64,000 bases of DNA from Tamarix chinensis (taxonomy: Eukaryota; Streptophyta; Magnoliopsida; Caryophyllales; Tamaricaceae): NCBI GenBank assembly GCA_030549775.1, contig CM060173.1:31614110-31678109 (forward strand), written 5' to 3'. Numbering within the stretch: position 1 is the first letter of the stretch; the number at the start of each line of letters is the position of its first letter. A program made the translations under genes and the position numbers. Shown one piece after another: positions 48,960 through 61,170 of the stretch. The notes below the pieces were generated by a model. The model was not told where the DNA came from. It ran no database searches and was given only the letters and a program-made list of their open reading frames with translations.

Positions 48960-50568
48960 GAGGGAAATAGACTACATACTTAGATAGCCAGCTGCAGGTT
49001 TAAAAGCACGCGTTCGTGTACAAGTATGGCATCTGGCTGTACTCGTACATGATGATAATCATGATGTGATTTTGCGACTAATTAATATATAGATATATAT
49101 AGCAAAATGTTTACTTCTTCTTTCTTTTAATTGGGTCACAACTTTTACACTCGTCTATATCAGCAGATTAGGAATCATGCGTCAACCAATCAGATGACTA
49201 TTATGATTCTAGCTAGTCGGTTAATGATTATTTATATTAGACTAGATATGGGCTATGTATTAGAAAGGTCGACCAAGGAGGCGATGCTAGTGACACGAGA
49301 ACCCACATGACCCAGATAAAGATCAGACAAACCATTATATAAAACTAATGATCACCTGCTTACTTTCCTGACAGACTTTGATCTCAGCTAGATTTCAATG
49401 CATTCCCTCTTGCTCGATCAGAACACCACGAACGAAGAACAATCGAATCTGTTAAGGTTTCACTCTTTTTCAGTTTTTAATTAAACAACGAAAAAAAAAA
49501 GAAAAAAAAAAGAGAATGGTATTGCGTAGCATACTTACTGTCGTAACAGAACATACATCGGTGGGAGGACCCCTGGAGGGGATGGGGAGAATACTGGAAC
49601 TCCGACCACAAGGCTGCACCAGTCAATCCCTCAGGCAGGCACCTCTCAAATAAACGTTAGCTACACTAACTTGGTATAGTGGCGATCTCTGTACAGTAAA
49701 GGATGGCAAGGTGGGGAAAACAGTTGAGAGAGTGTGCCCAGGCACTCCAGAGCGCAAGTAAGTGGTAAAGACAAAAATTTTATCAGGACAAAATGATGCA
49801 CCAGTCGGTTGATGCATGCCGTCACTTCATGCCTGTGGTGCGGAAACAAGAAAATGATGCAAGCGGACAAAATGTCCACTTCATTAGTAGAGAAACACAA
49901 GTAGCTAGTTCTCAAGTGTCTGCCTGACGCAAAATCGGAGTAGCACTCCCTACCCTGCCGATTAAGACGCATCGAGGGCCTCATACCTAATTTCTCAAAT
50001 ATATACGGACTTTCATATGGCATTTCTCTCTCTCTCTCTGAAATTTTCCTTTCAACAGAAGTAACAATAATGGATTATCTTGTTTGTGGCTTGTCGTCCT
50101 CAGTGCAAAGTCCTCCAGCTGAGTAGTATATGCCACAAATATGTGACAAAAATATTCCATCAGCCAGCAAACTGGGTGGAAATTAAAGAGGATACGCTCC
50201 GAGTGTCAGCAGCCTAAGCAATATATGTCACAAACGCATCCTTCCTTTTTTGCTAATAAATTGATTCTACTCTTTCAGCATGCTCGCCCTATATCAATTC
50301 TTTGACGATACTTAACGGAGTCAACTATGGATCGATCGGGATATGATATTCATCCTATGAATCAGTGAACTTCAATCAAAGCATAGGCAAAGAGGAGCCT
50401 TTATGCTGCCAATTTTATATTTAGGTTCATTAAAGATGAGCATAGGAGGGAAATGGAAAAATAAAAATAGTAATAACCACGCACTTTCCACAGGCTTCAT
50501 ACTATATATATGGTATGGGCAGAAATCAGTGATTCCTTTCGGATCATACGAAACGGAAGCAGGTTCAT
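48960..50568. other. bZIP 3' region and intergenic DNA
   Basis: The 3' UTR probably ends within about 200 bp, where AT-rich ATTAATATATAG-type sequence near 49,080-49,105 could serve polyadenylation. Further right there is no recognised gene. A 120-codon minus frame at 49,661-50,023 has no known motif. A (CT)n run lies at 50,026-50,040. Confidence 0.35.
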
Positions 50569-50635
50569 GGGGCATTTCGAGAAATGAACTCGGGACCTCT
50601 AACACCCTAAGTGAGAATCATACCACCAAATGCCC
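50569..50635 (-). pseudogene. tRNA-Pro(AGG) relic
   Basis: Minus-strand sequence starts GGGCATTTGG and ends AATGCCCC, giving a perfect 7-bp acceptor stem. The anticodon loop TTAGGGT carries AGG (Pro). The T-arm reads CCGAG-TTCATTT-CTCGA with one mismatch. Compared with the usual plant tRNA-Pro it lacks about five bases of the D-arm (GGTGGTATG instead of GGTCTAGTGGTATG) and has a mismatch in the anticodon stem. It is therefore probably a dead gene or tRNA-derived fragment. Confidence 0.75.
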
Positions 50636-51430
50636 TCGTATGGCAAGATTTTAACTTTATTTACTCAATAATTATAAAAGAAGCAATAACGATGACCGAT
50701 AAAGACCATACTAAGAGATTAGGTGAAATGACGAGCTAAATATAAAGGAAAAATTATTACTTATGACATGAGCATCCATAATATATAATTTAGAAAAGAA
50801 AGCAGATTCAGGAATGTTTGGCTAATTAATTACGGAACCCAGTTAATTAGTGGATCTGAAACAAACTCTTGCAGCTACCCGCAAATAATATATGTGCATG
50901 CCAGCCACTATCATTATTATAAATGTCTTTTAGCCTCTAATATTGATTAATTAAAAGTGTTGATGAGACTCCACCTATAGAAAATGACCCTAACCATTGT
51001 GCGATCTTGTGCAATGAACTGAGGTGTAAATATTATTCAGTGTGTTTGGGCATATTAGATCTGATGATTTATCCTATTTGAACCAATCACATTACGATTA
51101 CGTACAACGAACATCCGCATAAAGATTATTCAAAGGCGAATTGGTGCATATTAGTTACGATGTTTTATCCTGTTTCAACCTATCACATTAATTAGTAAAT
51201 ATTAGATTGTTGGACTACTATCCAATGTTTAGCTCATACGTGAATGATACAAATTGTGGGTTATCAAATAAATTAAGTCTATATAAAAGCCATCAACTTA
51301 AGTAAAGTGTTTGAGATTTAATATGTCTAATCGGATGTGGATCTATATGTATAAAAGCTTTGACATTTCTTAATTATTGATGGATCAAAGTAGAAATGCT
51401 CGATAGACAACAAACTAATTATATATATAT
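50636..51430. other. AT-rich spacer with a short direct repeat
   Basis: No gene. Two imperfect copies of about 50 bp, at about 51,050-51,105 and 51,141-51,193, share GCATATTAG, GATG.TTTATCCT.TTT and AACC.ATCACATTA, with a period near 90 bp. A TTATAG triplication lies at 51,431-51,450. Confidence 0.4.
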
Positions 51431-51448
51431 ATAGTTATAGTTATAGTT

Positions 51449-52110
51449 ATAGTCCCCGAGTCACATCTAGATTATGGATATTTAAGAACAAGAGTAATTC
51501 AAAGGGCACTATGAAAAGATATAAAACATGTCTTATTGCTAAGGGCTTTACACAAGAGGAAAGAAAAAATTTCAAAGAGACATTCTCTCCACTCTCTTCG
51601 AAGATTGTAACTAGAAAAATTTATGTTAGGAAGCTAAAAAAATATAGTTTGTAAACTTAAGAAATCTATATATGGGGCTCAAGTAAGTGTCTTGACAATG
51701 GCATTTTAAATTTCCTCAAATGATCCCCTCTTTTAATTTTGAGATGAATTTGGCTGTTGAATGCATATGTATATAAGTTTTGTGGGGAAAAAAAAACATT
51801 TTTCCATTTTCTTACATTGATGACAAATTGCTAGAAAGCAATAATGTAGGTTTGTCGCATGAGACCAAGAGATTCCGAGCTAAGAATTTTGAGATGAGAT
51901 ATCTTGGTAATGCTTATTTTGTATTTGGCTACAAAGATACACTAGGATTGCTCTCATGGCATCTTAGGGATACCCTAAAAAGCCTATATTGAAAGGATTC
52001 TCAAGAGATATGTTACGCATAACTAAAAATTAGAAAACACCCCTTCCTCTAAAGGAGATAAATTAGTCTCAATCAGTTCCCTAAAAATATCTATGAAAAG
52101 AAATGCAAAA
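51449..52110 (+). pseudogene. Copia reverse transcriptase fragment
   Basis: A reading near WIFKNKSNSKGTMKRYKTCL and IAKGFTQEE...ETFSPL (51,470-51,600), then after an internal deletion FSYIDDKLLESNNVGLSHET and KNFEMRYLGNAYFV (51,800-51,935), matches copia RT. YIDD is retained. After several frameshifts it continues to a SLNQFPKN-type block (about 52,066-52,090). It stops where a long LTR begins at 52,111. Unrelated in extent to the copia fragment at the right window edge. Confidence 0.75.
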
Positions 52111-52606
52111 TGTAATACCCCGTCTCTAACTAACCCTAATTTTATGCAAAAATATGTAAGTATGTTATTTGATATGTAATTAATTACAAAAAATGATTGT
52201 ATGATATTTTCTAACTTTAATATTGTTTTAGATAATTTTGTAGTAATTGTGATTTTATTGTTACACTTTGCTTATAAAATACTATTTATACATGTGAACT
52301 TTTAAGTTAAACATTGAAATATATTCTTATAAAATTTTATTTAGGTCCTAAATGGGTTGAAATATAAATCTATAAATTTTGGTTTAATTTTATTTGTGTT
52401 GCTATACCTTTTAAATTTTATGTGTGAAATATATAATTAAGATATACTTGCTAAAAATTATATCAAATGTGTTTTAAAAATTACAAAAAATTATTTAGTT
52501 TTGAAATGATTAAATATGAGGATGTGGAAATTTTCATAATTTTAGAAATGGTATTGATATTTATTTTTGTAATTACCGCGTAAGATTGTTAGTTTACCGT
52601 GAAGTC

Positions 52607-52644
<38 letters not shown>

Positions 52645-53283
52645 GTTGTAAATTCATAAAATTTTAAATGAGATTTCAAAATATTATATTACGAGTTTAC
52701 ACGAATATTTATAATTTTATGATCTTATATGCTATTTTTCTTAATGTTATCCTCTTTATTATCTTTCCACCACTAAAAATATTCTATAAATTCTAAAATT
52801 ATTATCCACCCATGAAATTCCTTCTCTACAATTCCATGATTAGATTTTTTTTTATTAATTTGACCATGTTCTTAATTCTTAAACCAAAATTTGAGCTAAA
52901 GTCAATTTCTTACAATTTCTATATATGCTAGTTTTATCTTTTTTACTTTTCTTACACCCAACCTTCTTTGCTTGCATTCCTCATGCTTAAATATAGCCTT
53001 GGACTTGCACACCATCACCTCTCCTATCCTTTTGTTGATTTCTTAGTTTTTATAAATTCATTCAACCTAAATATGCTCCACCACCTTACATGTTCAATCA
53101 TCTTGTATTTTGTCATTCAAGTGTCGAACGAGTTGTCTCTCCCTCTTTTGGCTACAAATTTTTGGTTCCTCCATCCCCTATTTATGCCCCATTTGTCTTG
53201 TTTTATTTATTTATCCATTCTCTCATTTTCTCTTCTTGGTTGCTCCCACATCTGTCTTCATTTTGATCATTTTTGCTAAGTGT
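52111..53283. mobile_element. Long-LTR fragment cut by the CACTA element
   Basis: Starts TGTAATACCCC directly in copia RT sequence. It matches the reverse complement of the 15,830-19,280 LTR over its length, for example TTTTATTTAGGTCCT and TTAAATATGAGGATGTGGAAAT. The match proceeds up to CATTTTTGCTAAGTGT and is then cut by the CACTA terminus at 53,284. The expected continuation is not found at the other end of the CACTA element. An AT microsatellite lies at 52,610-52,639. Confidence 0.65.
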
Positions 53284-53480
53284 CACTACTACAAAAATGA
53301 AAAATAATAGCTATAAATTAATAACGGTGTTTATAAAACCATTGCTAAAAGTGTGAAAATTTATGTGTGGGACTGTTGAGGCAGTTTTGATAATGGTTAT
53401 AGGTTAAAACCGTTTTTAATACCTCAATTTTTTTCAAGCGAATGATTTAATGACGGTTCCTACAAGAACTCTGATTAAAT
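53284..53480. repeat. CACTA left terminal repeat and subterminal region
   Basis: The TIR is followed by copies of ATAACGGT, AACCATTGCTAAAA, GATAATGGTTATAGGTTAAA and AATGACGGTT, the subterminal units that in characterised CACTA elements bind the element's own protein. Confidence 0.75.
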
Positions 53481-54620
53481 CTTGCATTCCTTCTTTTTAT
53501 TTTCATTTAGTTCTTGTTTTCATTTCGTGCAAAAAAAATTTTAAACCTCTTTCTCTCTCTCGTGTGATCTCCTTCCCTCTCTTACTCCTTTTCTTGCACA
53601 CCGTGCACCACTCTTCCTCCTCCTCTCAACTCCGGGCAATGCCGCTGGTTTTCTCATCCTCTCGACGACTATTTGCTGGTGTCAGAGCTTAACAGTGTTG
53701 CTTCCAACGCTGTTGCATGTCCTGCTCTTGCTCCTCATTGGTCATTCTTCCTCCACTGTGCTCTTAGGTGCTCGTTGCTTCCCCTCTTGCTCTCACCACT
53801 CCTCTTTCTTGCCGCCACTCCTTCTCGCACATATGTTTTGTTCTTCCCTTTTTATTATATATAATTGCATGCATGTTGAAAAATTATATTTTTTGTTGTT
53901 GAAAAATGTTCTTGTTTGTTGTTTGAATGTGTAGGTGAAAAATGTTGGTGCTTGTTGTTGAATGTGTCGATGTTATTAACATAAATGTGTTGGCTGGCCT
54001 TACATATATATACCATTGTAGTGCTTAATTGCCAAAAGAAATAAAATACTTAAAAATATTAGTTAAGTCACTTGTGAAAACTACACACACACATATACAT
54101 TTTCATTAAGAAGTATAACACTAGGATGTTAGAAAATGCCATATAATTAAATGAAAATATATTTTAAATATATAGATCATTAAATGAAATTTTCAATTAG
54201 AGTTGTATGTTAATAATTTTTATTTGATGAGGATTACATAGACATAGAAAATAACAAAGAAAAATAAGTGAATAATCAAGTTAGCCAAAATTGAATGGGA
54301 GTTTGGCAACTAGAATATATTAAGTGTTGTCTAACTAAAATTTGTTAATTGGAATGTACTTTCATTAAAAAATTATAAAGGAAATTAAAGTAGAGAGATG
54401 AAAGGGTTATGCAAGTAAAAAGAAAAAAAAAAAGGAAAGCTATGTTACATTTTGGAATTTTGGAAATTAATGGTGGAAGAAATTAAAGGAGTCATGGCTC
54501 ATGACATTAGAAGCTCATAACAAGAATTTAAAAAGAAAAAATAAACTCTAACATATGAAAGGGCAATAGGAGTCATAACTCATTGTTGGAAAATATAAAT
54601 TGAAAAATATTATAACTATT

Positions 54621-54672
<52 letters not shown>

Positions 54673-55080
54673 TAGGATTTATTAGGGTTTAATTATATTT
54701 ATCTAGGTTTAGGATTAATGGTTAGTTTATTATGATTTATTATGTGTTGGGGTTAGGGTTTAGCGTCTCTATTATACTAAATATGATAATTAATATGTTA
54801 TCTTATAATAAACTATTATATACATTTTCTCAACTAAAACTTTAATAATATCATATTATTATACTTAACCTATATATATTATCTTATTACTATCTACTTG
54901 ATTTTTATATACAATAATATTAATATAAGGGGTTAGGGTTTAATTATAGTTAGGGTTTAGGCTTAGAGTTAGTCTATTATGATTTATTATGGTTTAGGAC
55001 AAGGGTATAGGGTTAGGGTTTATGGTCTATTATACTAAATATGAGAATTAGTATATCTCATAATAAACTATATGTATGTA

Positions 55081-55119
<39 letters not shown>

Positions 55120-55840
55120 CTTCTTATAATTAAATTAAATTAAATATTTTTCTTTACTTAAAATTTTATTATCTTATTTCTATACTCAAGCTAATATTCA
55201 AGTAAGTAGTAACAATTCATTTGAACTCGATTTACTATGCCAAGCTTGACCGATTAGATGATAGTTTAACCAAGCTTATTTGTTAAATAAATAATTCGAG
55301 ATTATGTCCTTATTTTAATCCTGTCGAGTATAATAGGAGAAATTTTGATTCAACTTAAATCATTCACAAGTCTAGTGAGAGTAAATGAAAGGATGACATT
55401 ATAAAATCTTAAACATCTTAAACATATAATAATAGAAGACTATAGAATATTTTAATAATTTATCTTTTTTTATATTAAAAGACACATTTATATCAATAGA
55501 GAAATAAATAAAAATCAATTTAAGATTATAAATTTTATGATGAGTCAAAAGCTATCATTTTGAACTATTCAAAAGTTAGTTGATAAGCTAGTAACAATTC
55601 AAATAAGAGTAAAAATGAAAGAAGTTATATTGTACCATGCAAAACGTTGAACAAATAAAAAACATTTACATGCTTCTAACTTGTATCTTATGTGGGTATG
55701 TTGTTAGCTTTACATAGTTAGTTAAGCTATGGTAGAATATATTTATGATTTGTCTAGTTGAAGAGTTTACATATTTTGTAATTTAGACCCTTTCGAGAAC
55801 AATCTTGATGATAATATTTAGTGGTTGTTCTTATTTGTAG
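53481..55840. other. CACTA 5' non-coding region
   Basis: A pyrimidine-rich stretch (53,500-53,840) may be a promoter/5' leader. The rest is AT-rich and intron-like, ending in a polypyrimidine-TAG acceptor (TTCTTATTTGTAG, 55,828-55,840). It contains a TAA array (54,621-54,671), a repeated telobox-rich segment and a GT/AT run (55,083-55,119). No protein domain recognised in the short frames. Confidence 0.4.
54688..55075. repeat. Direct repeat of about 245-bp period with telomere-like motifs
   Basis: Segments at about 54,688-54,830 and 54,935-55,075 share TTTAATTATA, TTATTATGATTTATTATG, GGGTTAGGGTTTA, ATTATACTAAATATGA and AATAAACTAT. AGGGTTTA (plant telobox/telomere-like) occurs at least four times within 330 bp, but not as a pure telomeric array. 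Confidence 0.65.
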
Positions 55841-56458
55841 GTAGTGAGATGTCGCACATTACTATTACATACCCTCCACCATATCTGTCCATGGGGCATT
55901 ATGCGGATCTACAGAATCATGTGATATGGTTATACAACGAGCTAGGCCGCTTGTTTGTGAGAGACTCGTTGTATGATCTATTCCATTTCAAATCATATCA
56001 CTTACTGTTGACCCTGCATTAGACAGAGACATGGTCAGGGGCTACAACTACTTATTTGCATTGGTTTTTCCACCATAATGACGCACCATACCTGAGATTT
56101 GTTGAGGGTGGGGTGCTTGTGAGGGATTATGATTGGATAGGTAGAGAGTTGATGGTGATTGATGATGAGTGGAAGTTTTGTCATAGCTTGCCTCTGAGTA
56201 TCTACCCTAGTTACCCTAGAGTATCCGTTACTAGACTCATTGTTGATGATGTGAAGAAATAGATGACATATCGAGATGAGTGGACTCTAAGAGTGATAGT
56301 TATTAGTCAGGCTCGACAAAGCTACATATGGATTTAGTATGATGGTTAGGAGTTGTTCTTAGTTAGGTGTTTGGGCTTTAGAAATCCTTTGATGTATATA
56401 GTGCTGCTATTGTTTAAGGGTTTCTTCTTAGTTTTTGGGCTTTTTTTAACCATGTAGT
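55841..56458 (+). pseudogene. Unrecognised 200-codon frame inside the CACTA element
   Basis: It begins after a clear splice-acceptor-like site, with ATG at 55,849. One frame continues without frameshift for about 203 codons to a TAG at 56,456-56,458. It is broken only by internal TAG codons (56,020, 56,260 and two near 56,336-56,350). Features: an early HYADLQNHVIWLYNELGR stretch, then FVEGGVLVRDYDWIGRELM, RVSVTRLIVDDVKK, a basic VIVISQARQSYIW stretch, and a hydrophobic C-terminus (MYIVLLLFKGFLLVFGLFLT) that could be a membrane anchor. I do not recognise the family. It could be a second CACTA protein, a captured host exon, or part of an older insertion. Confidence 0.45.
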
Positions 56459-56653
56459 ATGTATATCTTTTGTAATTTGAACCATTGTATAAAGTTTTTC
56501 TATGTATGTATGTATCTATATATATATACTAAATAGCACGATACATTATACACTAATTCTTTCTAAGCATGAACGATTTGTGAATTATTTTTTTAGAGTT
56601 GAATTAATTTGCAATATTTACTTTTGCGTGGGATACATCTAGATTAAAAAACT

Positions 56654-59600
56654 ATGGATCAGAAATGGATGTCTGTAAATCGTTTGTCTAGAGAATATGA
56701 TGAAGGAGTGGAGTTTCTTTATCAAGTTTGCAGTTGAAAATGTTCGAGATTCTAGTAGAATAGTCTGTCCTTATTTGAACTGTGCTTATATTTAACATGT
56801 TAACGCTGATGATTTGAGTGATCATTTGTTTGTGTATGGAATTGATAAAAAGATACACTCATTGAGACATAGTCTAAATATGATAATGAGGAAGCTAGGA
56901 GGGAAAATAGTAGATAACTATTTGATAACTATGAGGGAGATTCATTAGAGGAAATGACTCAAAAGGTTGAGGAAAGTGTTTAGGATTGTCCAAAAATGTT
57001 TGAGAAGTTATTGAGTGACTTGGAGAAACCTTTTTACAGTGATTGTAAGACGTTTACTAGATTATCCGCTACTTTAAGGTTGTACAACTTAAAAACATGT
57101 AATGGAAGGAGTGATAAGTGGTTCACGGAATTATTGAAACTTGTAAAGGATATACTTCCTAATGATAACGTTCTAGTTGATCATACCTATTAAGCGAAGA
57201 AGATACTTTCATCTATGGGTATGAGTTATGAGAAGATACATGCATGCCCTAATGATTGTATATTATTTCGTAATGAGAATGTGTCTTTGGATAGTTGTCC
57301 TAATTCTGAATGTAAAGCACCAAAATATAAGATAAACAAGGTGCCAGCTAAAGTGTTATGGTATTTTCCTATAATACCAAGATTCAGGCGGATGCTTGAT
57401 GATGTACAAGGTGCAAAGAACTTGAGATGGCATGCTGATGAGAAAAATATATGAGATTCTTTTGAGACATCCATTTGACCCTCCACAATGAGTGATGATT
57501 AGTGACCCGTTTCCTGAATTTGATGTAGAACCAAGAAACTTGCATCTTGCACTTTCTATGGATGGTATGAATCCACACGATCAAGGCACATACAATATAT
57601 GTCCGGTGATTTTGGTTATATACGATCTATCACTGTAGCTCTGCATGAAAAAAAAGTATATAATGTTATCTTTACTCATTTTAGGGTCAAACCAATTGGG
57701 GAATGATAATGATATTTATTTAGCGCCTTTGATTGATGATTTGAATTTCTTATGGCACATGGGTGTTGAAGTATTTGATGTATATAGTGAGGAAATTTTA
57801 ATTTGAGATCAATGTTATTATGTACTATAAGTGATTTTCTAACATATGGAAACTTGTCAAATTATAGTGTAAAAGGCCATTATACATGCTCGACATGTGA
57901 GGAGAATATTTCATTTTTTTAGCTAATGCATGGCTGAAAAACTATTTTTCTTAGGCATTATATATTTTTACCAAAGAATAATCATTATGAGAAGGAAATG
58001 AATGCTTTTAGATGCTTCCCAAAAGAAGGACATGCACCTATCTAGTTAACGGGTAGACAACTGTATTTGAAGACAAAAAACATTTGAAGGTGCAATTTGG
58101 AAAGAAGAGTAAAGATAAGCCTCTATTAGTTGGGTGGAATAAGATGTTTATATTCTTCGACCTTCTACATTAGGAATCTCTATACATGAAGCATGCCCAG
58201 GAAGTGATGCATATCGAGAAAATATACGTGATGGCCTTGTTGATACATTACTTAATGTTCCACAAAAGACTAAAGATGGCATTAATGCTCGATTGTATAT
58301 ATAGGAAATGGACACCAGGCATGAAATAGTATCACAAGATAATATAATAAGAGCATATTTACCACTGGCTTTCCCTACTCTCTCTAGAAAGGAGAAAATT
58401 ACATTTTTGTAAATTTTTTAATAGTGTCAAGGTTCCAGAAGGATATTCTTCAAATTTCAAAAGGCTAGCATTGATGAAAGAGTTGAAACTAATTAACATG
58501 AAGCCTCATGACTATCCTATTTTTATGATGCAACATGTCATGCCAATAGCCATACATGAAAATTTTCCAAAGTGTGTTCATATTGCTATCGGTAGTCTTT
58601 GTTGGTTCTTCAACGCACTCTTCTCTAAATTCATACACCTTAATAGTTTGGATGCCTTGCAAAGAACAATTGTGATGACTTTAGACCAGCTTGAAATTTA
58701 CTTTTCTCCCTCATTCTTTGACATTATGGTGAATCTCACCTTTCACTTGGTTTTATGAGGTAAAAATGTTGGGACCTATTCATCGGCACTAGATGTACCC
58801 CTTTGAATGGTTTATAAAGTTGATAAAAGGGTTGCATGAAGAATCGATATTGGTTAGAAGGATGCATTGTTGAGAGTTATCTAGTAGAAAAGACAATTAA
58901 ATTTTACATAAATTATTTATCCTATACTGAAGATCTTCGTATTTCTAAGTCATGGCATACAAAGAAAATTGAAGGGCATGGTATTAGGGGAAAATAATTT
59001 GGGCATGTAGACCTTGACATGCTTCATAAAGCATATATCTATGTATTACATAACAGTGATGATATTCAACTATATGTTGAAGAACATATATGTTATTTGA
59101 TGATTGAAAATAAATCAAAAACTAAGAAATAGGTAATTGATAAACATAATCTTTCCTTCATACATTGGCTAAGATATCACATCATTCTACTCATCAGATT
59201 TTCCGCGACATCAATTTCTAAAACCTTTCATTGGTTGTCTCAAATGCCCCAACATAAATTTTTGTTATATACTAGCTATTTCATCAACAGATACACTTTT
59301 TACACACAAAAAAACAAGATGAGAGAAGTACAATGTAAAATAATGGAGTGACTTTAGTGGCTAAAGCAATGCATATTGCTAGTGTGAAGGACCAGAATCC
59401 AACATATTCAAATATGAATTATTATGGTGTGATTGAATGGATTTGGGAGCTAGATTATGCTATGCTTAAAGTACCTATTTTTATGTGTGTATGGGTTGAT
59501 AATAGTCATGGGGTTAGATATGAAGCTGGGTAAACATTAGTAGATCTCAATAGGGTAGGGCATAAATAAGATTAATTCATTTTGTTATCACAAGCAACAC

Positions 59601-59805
59601 AAGTTTTTTCACCAATCTTACTAATAAAAGATGGTTTGTGGTGGTGTCTATGAAGAAAATAATTATTAATGAATGTGACAATGAAAATGATGCTAACTGG
59701 GAGAAAGAGTGTGTTGAAGTTGTGCAAGTGACACAATCATTGAATGATGATAACAATGACATTGATAAGGAGGAAATTATGCAAGAGATGATTATCTTGA
59801 AGTAA
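56654..59805 (+). pseudogene. CACTA transposase (TNP2/Transposase_21) pseudogene
   Basis: Domain order matches plant En/Spm-like transposases. A transposase-associated domain starts MDQKWMSVNRLSREYDEGVE (56,654). Next comes FEKLLSDLEKP..YNLKTCNG (56,998-57,110). TNP2 core blocks follow: YEKIHACPNDCILFRNENV, KVLWYFPIIPRF, AKNLRWHADEK, LALSMDGMNPH, GNDNDIYLAPLIDDLNFLW (57,225-57,770). DUF4218 is at about 58,420-58,760 (VPEGYSSNFKRL, IAIGSLCWFFNALFSKFI). Then comes YWLEGCIVESYLVEKTIKF, and DUF4216 at about 59,345-59,660 (VAKAMHIASVKDQN, YYGVIEWIWELDY). An acidic C-terminus ends at 59,805. More than ten stops and frameshifts show it is dead. Confidence 0.88.
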
Positions 59806-59989
59806 CATATGTATCAGATAATGAAACCAATTCAAAAGGAGGGAAGATAAAAAGAGGAAGGAAAAGAAGATGATGAGGGTAATAACATTCTAACATATTT
59901 GTAGAGTCTACTTGTTATTTTATTTTCATATATTATATATGTAAGGAAATAAATTCACCAAACGTGAATTTCCAGTACCTAATCTAATA

Positions 59990-61170
59990 AATATTCAAAA
60001 AATTACAATGTCTAATTGAGATAACAATTAGAACATGATGGTAATTGGGGAAACAACAATGATCTTTATTGCATACAAAATCAAAGATTACAAGGAGAAC
60101 CCAACAATCTTTACAATATCACTCAGTACAAAATTTTCTCAAAATCTAAGAGAATAAAAGAGGATAGGGTTTGGATAGAGTTTGATGACGTACTGCATCA
60201 CACTAGGGTTTTATACATATCTATTTAGCCAATTGTATAAAATAGGGAAAACACAGTCCATGTTTATAAACATGGAGCCTAGGGCTATAAACGAGCCTAA
60301 AATAAGGCTCAGACTTGGCTCATTTAACTAAATGAATGAGCTGAGCCGAGCTTTTAACGAGCCAAACTGAGCTAAGCTTATGAGCCAAAGCCAAAAAAAA
60401 AGAATCGAGCCTCACTTTTTTGAGCTTGAGCTCGGCTCATTTAATAAATGAGCCCAAAAGTGAGTCTCGGGCTCAGCTCATTTAACTAAATGAACGAGCT
60501 AAACTGAGCTTTTAACGAGTCGAGCTGAGTTGAATACCGAATTGGCTCAGGTCATTTACAGCCCTAACGGGGCCCCTGTGTATTTTCCACAACTCTCGAC
60601 TTTTACTTAAATAACGCAAGATTAAGTATGCGAAGAAAACATGGGTCGTGTTAACAACCATGGGGCCTCCATATTTTCTCACTTAATCTCATTTTGTATT
60701 TAAAATTTTTCAAACAACTGTATGCATCAATCCATGCTAGAATAAACACACAAATACAAGTCATGATCTTACTATCTCCACCTTGACATAGTATTTGTAA
60801 AAGCAATAAATAGGATAACAAAAGATTATCATAAACCCCTAGGCCTAAAGAACCCCTCATGGAAAATGAGCACAAACACTGGATTAACATCCTAAACAAG
60901 TATTTATATCATCCTAGCCACACAAGCTAACACTCTAAGCTAATCGACATTATCGTCTCTAATCATAGCCAACCACACAACCTTAGAACCTCTAAGGTCG
61001 AACACTAGAAAACTAGTATACATCTGATCATCAGGACCATAGCCAAGATCAGAGTAACCCGTCAACAAAATAGTTAACAACACATACTCAAAACAAGCCA
61101 ATAATGTACGCACTAAGTACCTCAAAATCTACACCACACTTATATAAGGTGTCTTCAAGGGATTCACCAC
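59990..61170 (-). mobile_element. Copia 3' end (RNase H remnant, PPT, LTR) nested in the CACTA
   Basis: Minus strand: ILRYLVRTLLACFEYVLLT and LTGYSDLGYG..TSFLVFDLRG (about 60,990-61,140) resemble copia RNase H (RYLKGT...L.GYSDADW...STSGYVF.LGG). Downstream ATGTCAAGGTGGAGATAG (60,772-60,789) is a typical copia polypurine tract. The LTR then extends leftward to about 59,990, interrupted by a MITE. LTR edges are not exact. The 5' part of the element is absent. Confidence 0.6.
60280..60566. mobile_element. hAT-type MITE (287 bp) in the copia LTR
   Basis: Ends TAGGGCTATAAACGAGCC at the left and TAGGGCTGTAAATGACC read inward from the right. The interior is rich in GAGCTC/GGCTCA motifs, as in the MITE at 47,008-47,361. 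Flanking 8-mers ATGGAGCC (60,272-60,279) and ACGGGGCC (60,567-60,574) match at 6 of 8 positions, differing by transitions, so this insertion is older. Confidence 0.75.

Noticed and set aside
49661..50023. 120-codon minus-strand frame downstream of the bZIP gene
   Set aside because: No recognisable motif and no neighbouring gene structure; could be chance.
54740..55020. Interstitial telomere
   Set aside because: TTTAGGG-like motifs are scattered, not a head-to-tail array.
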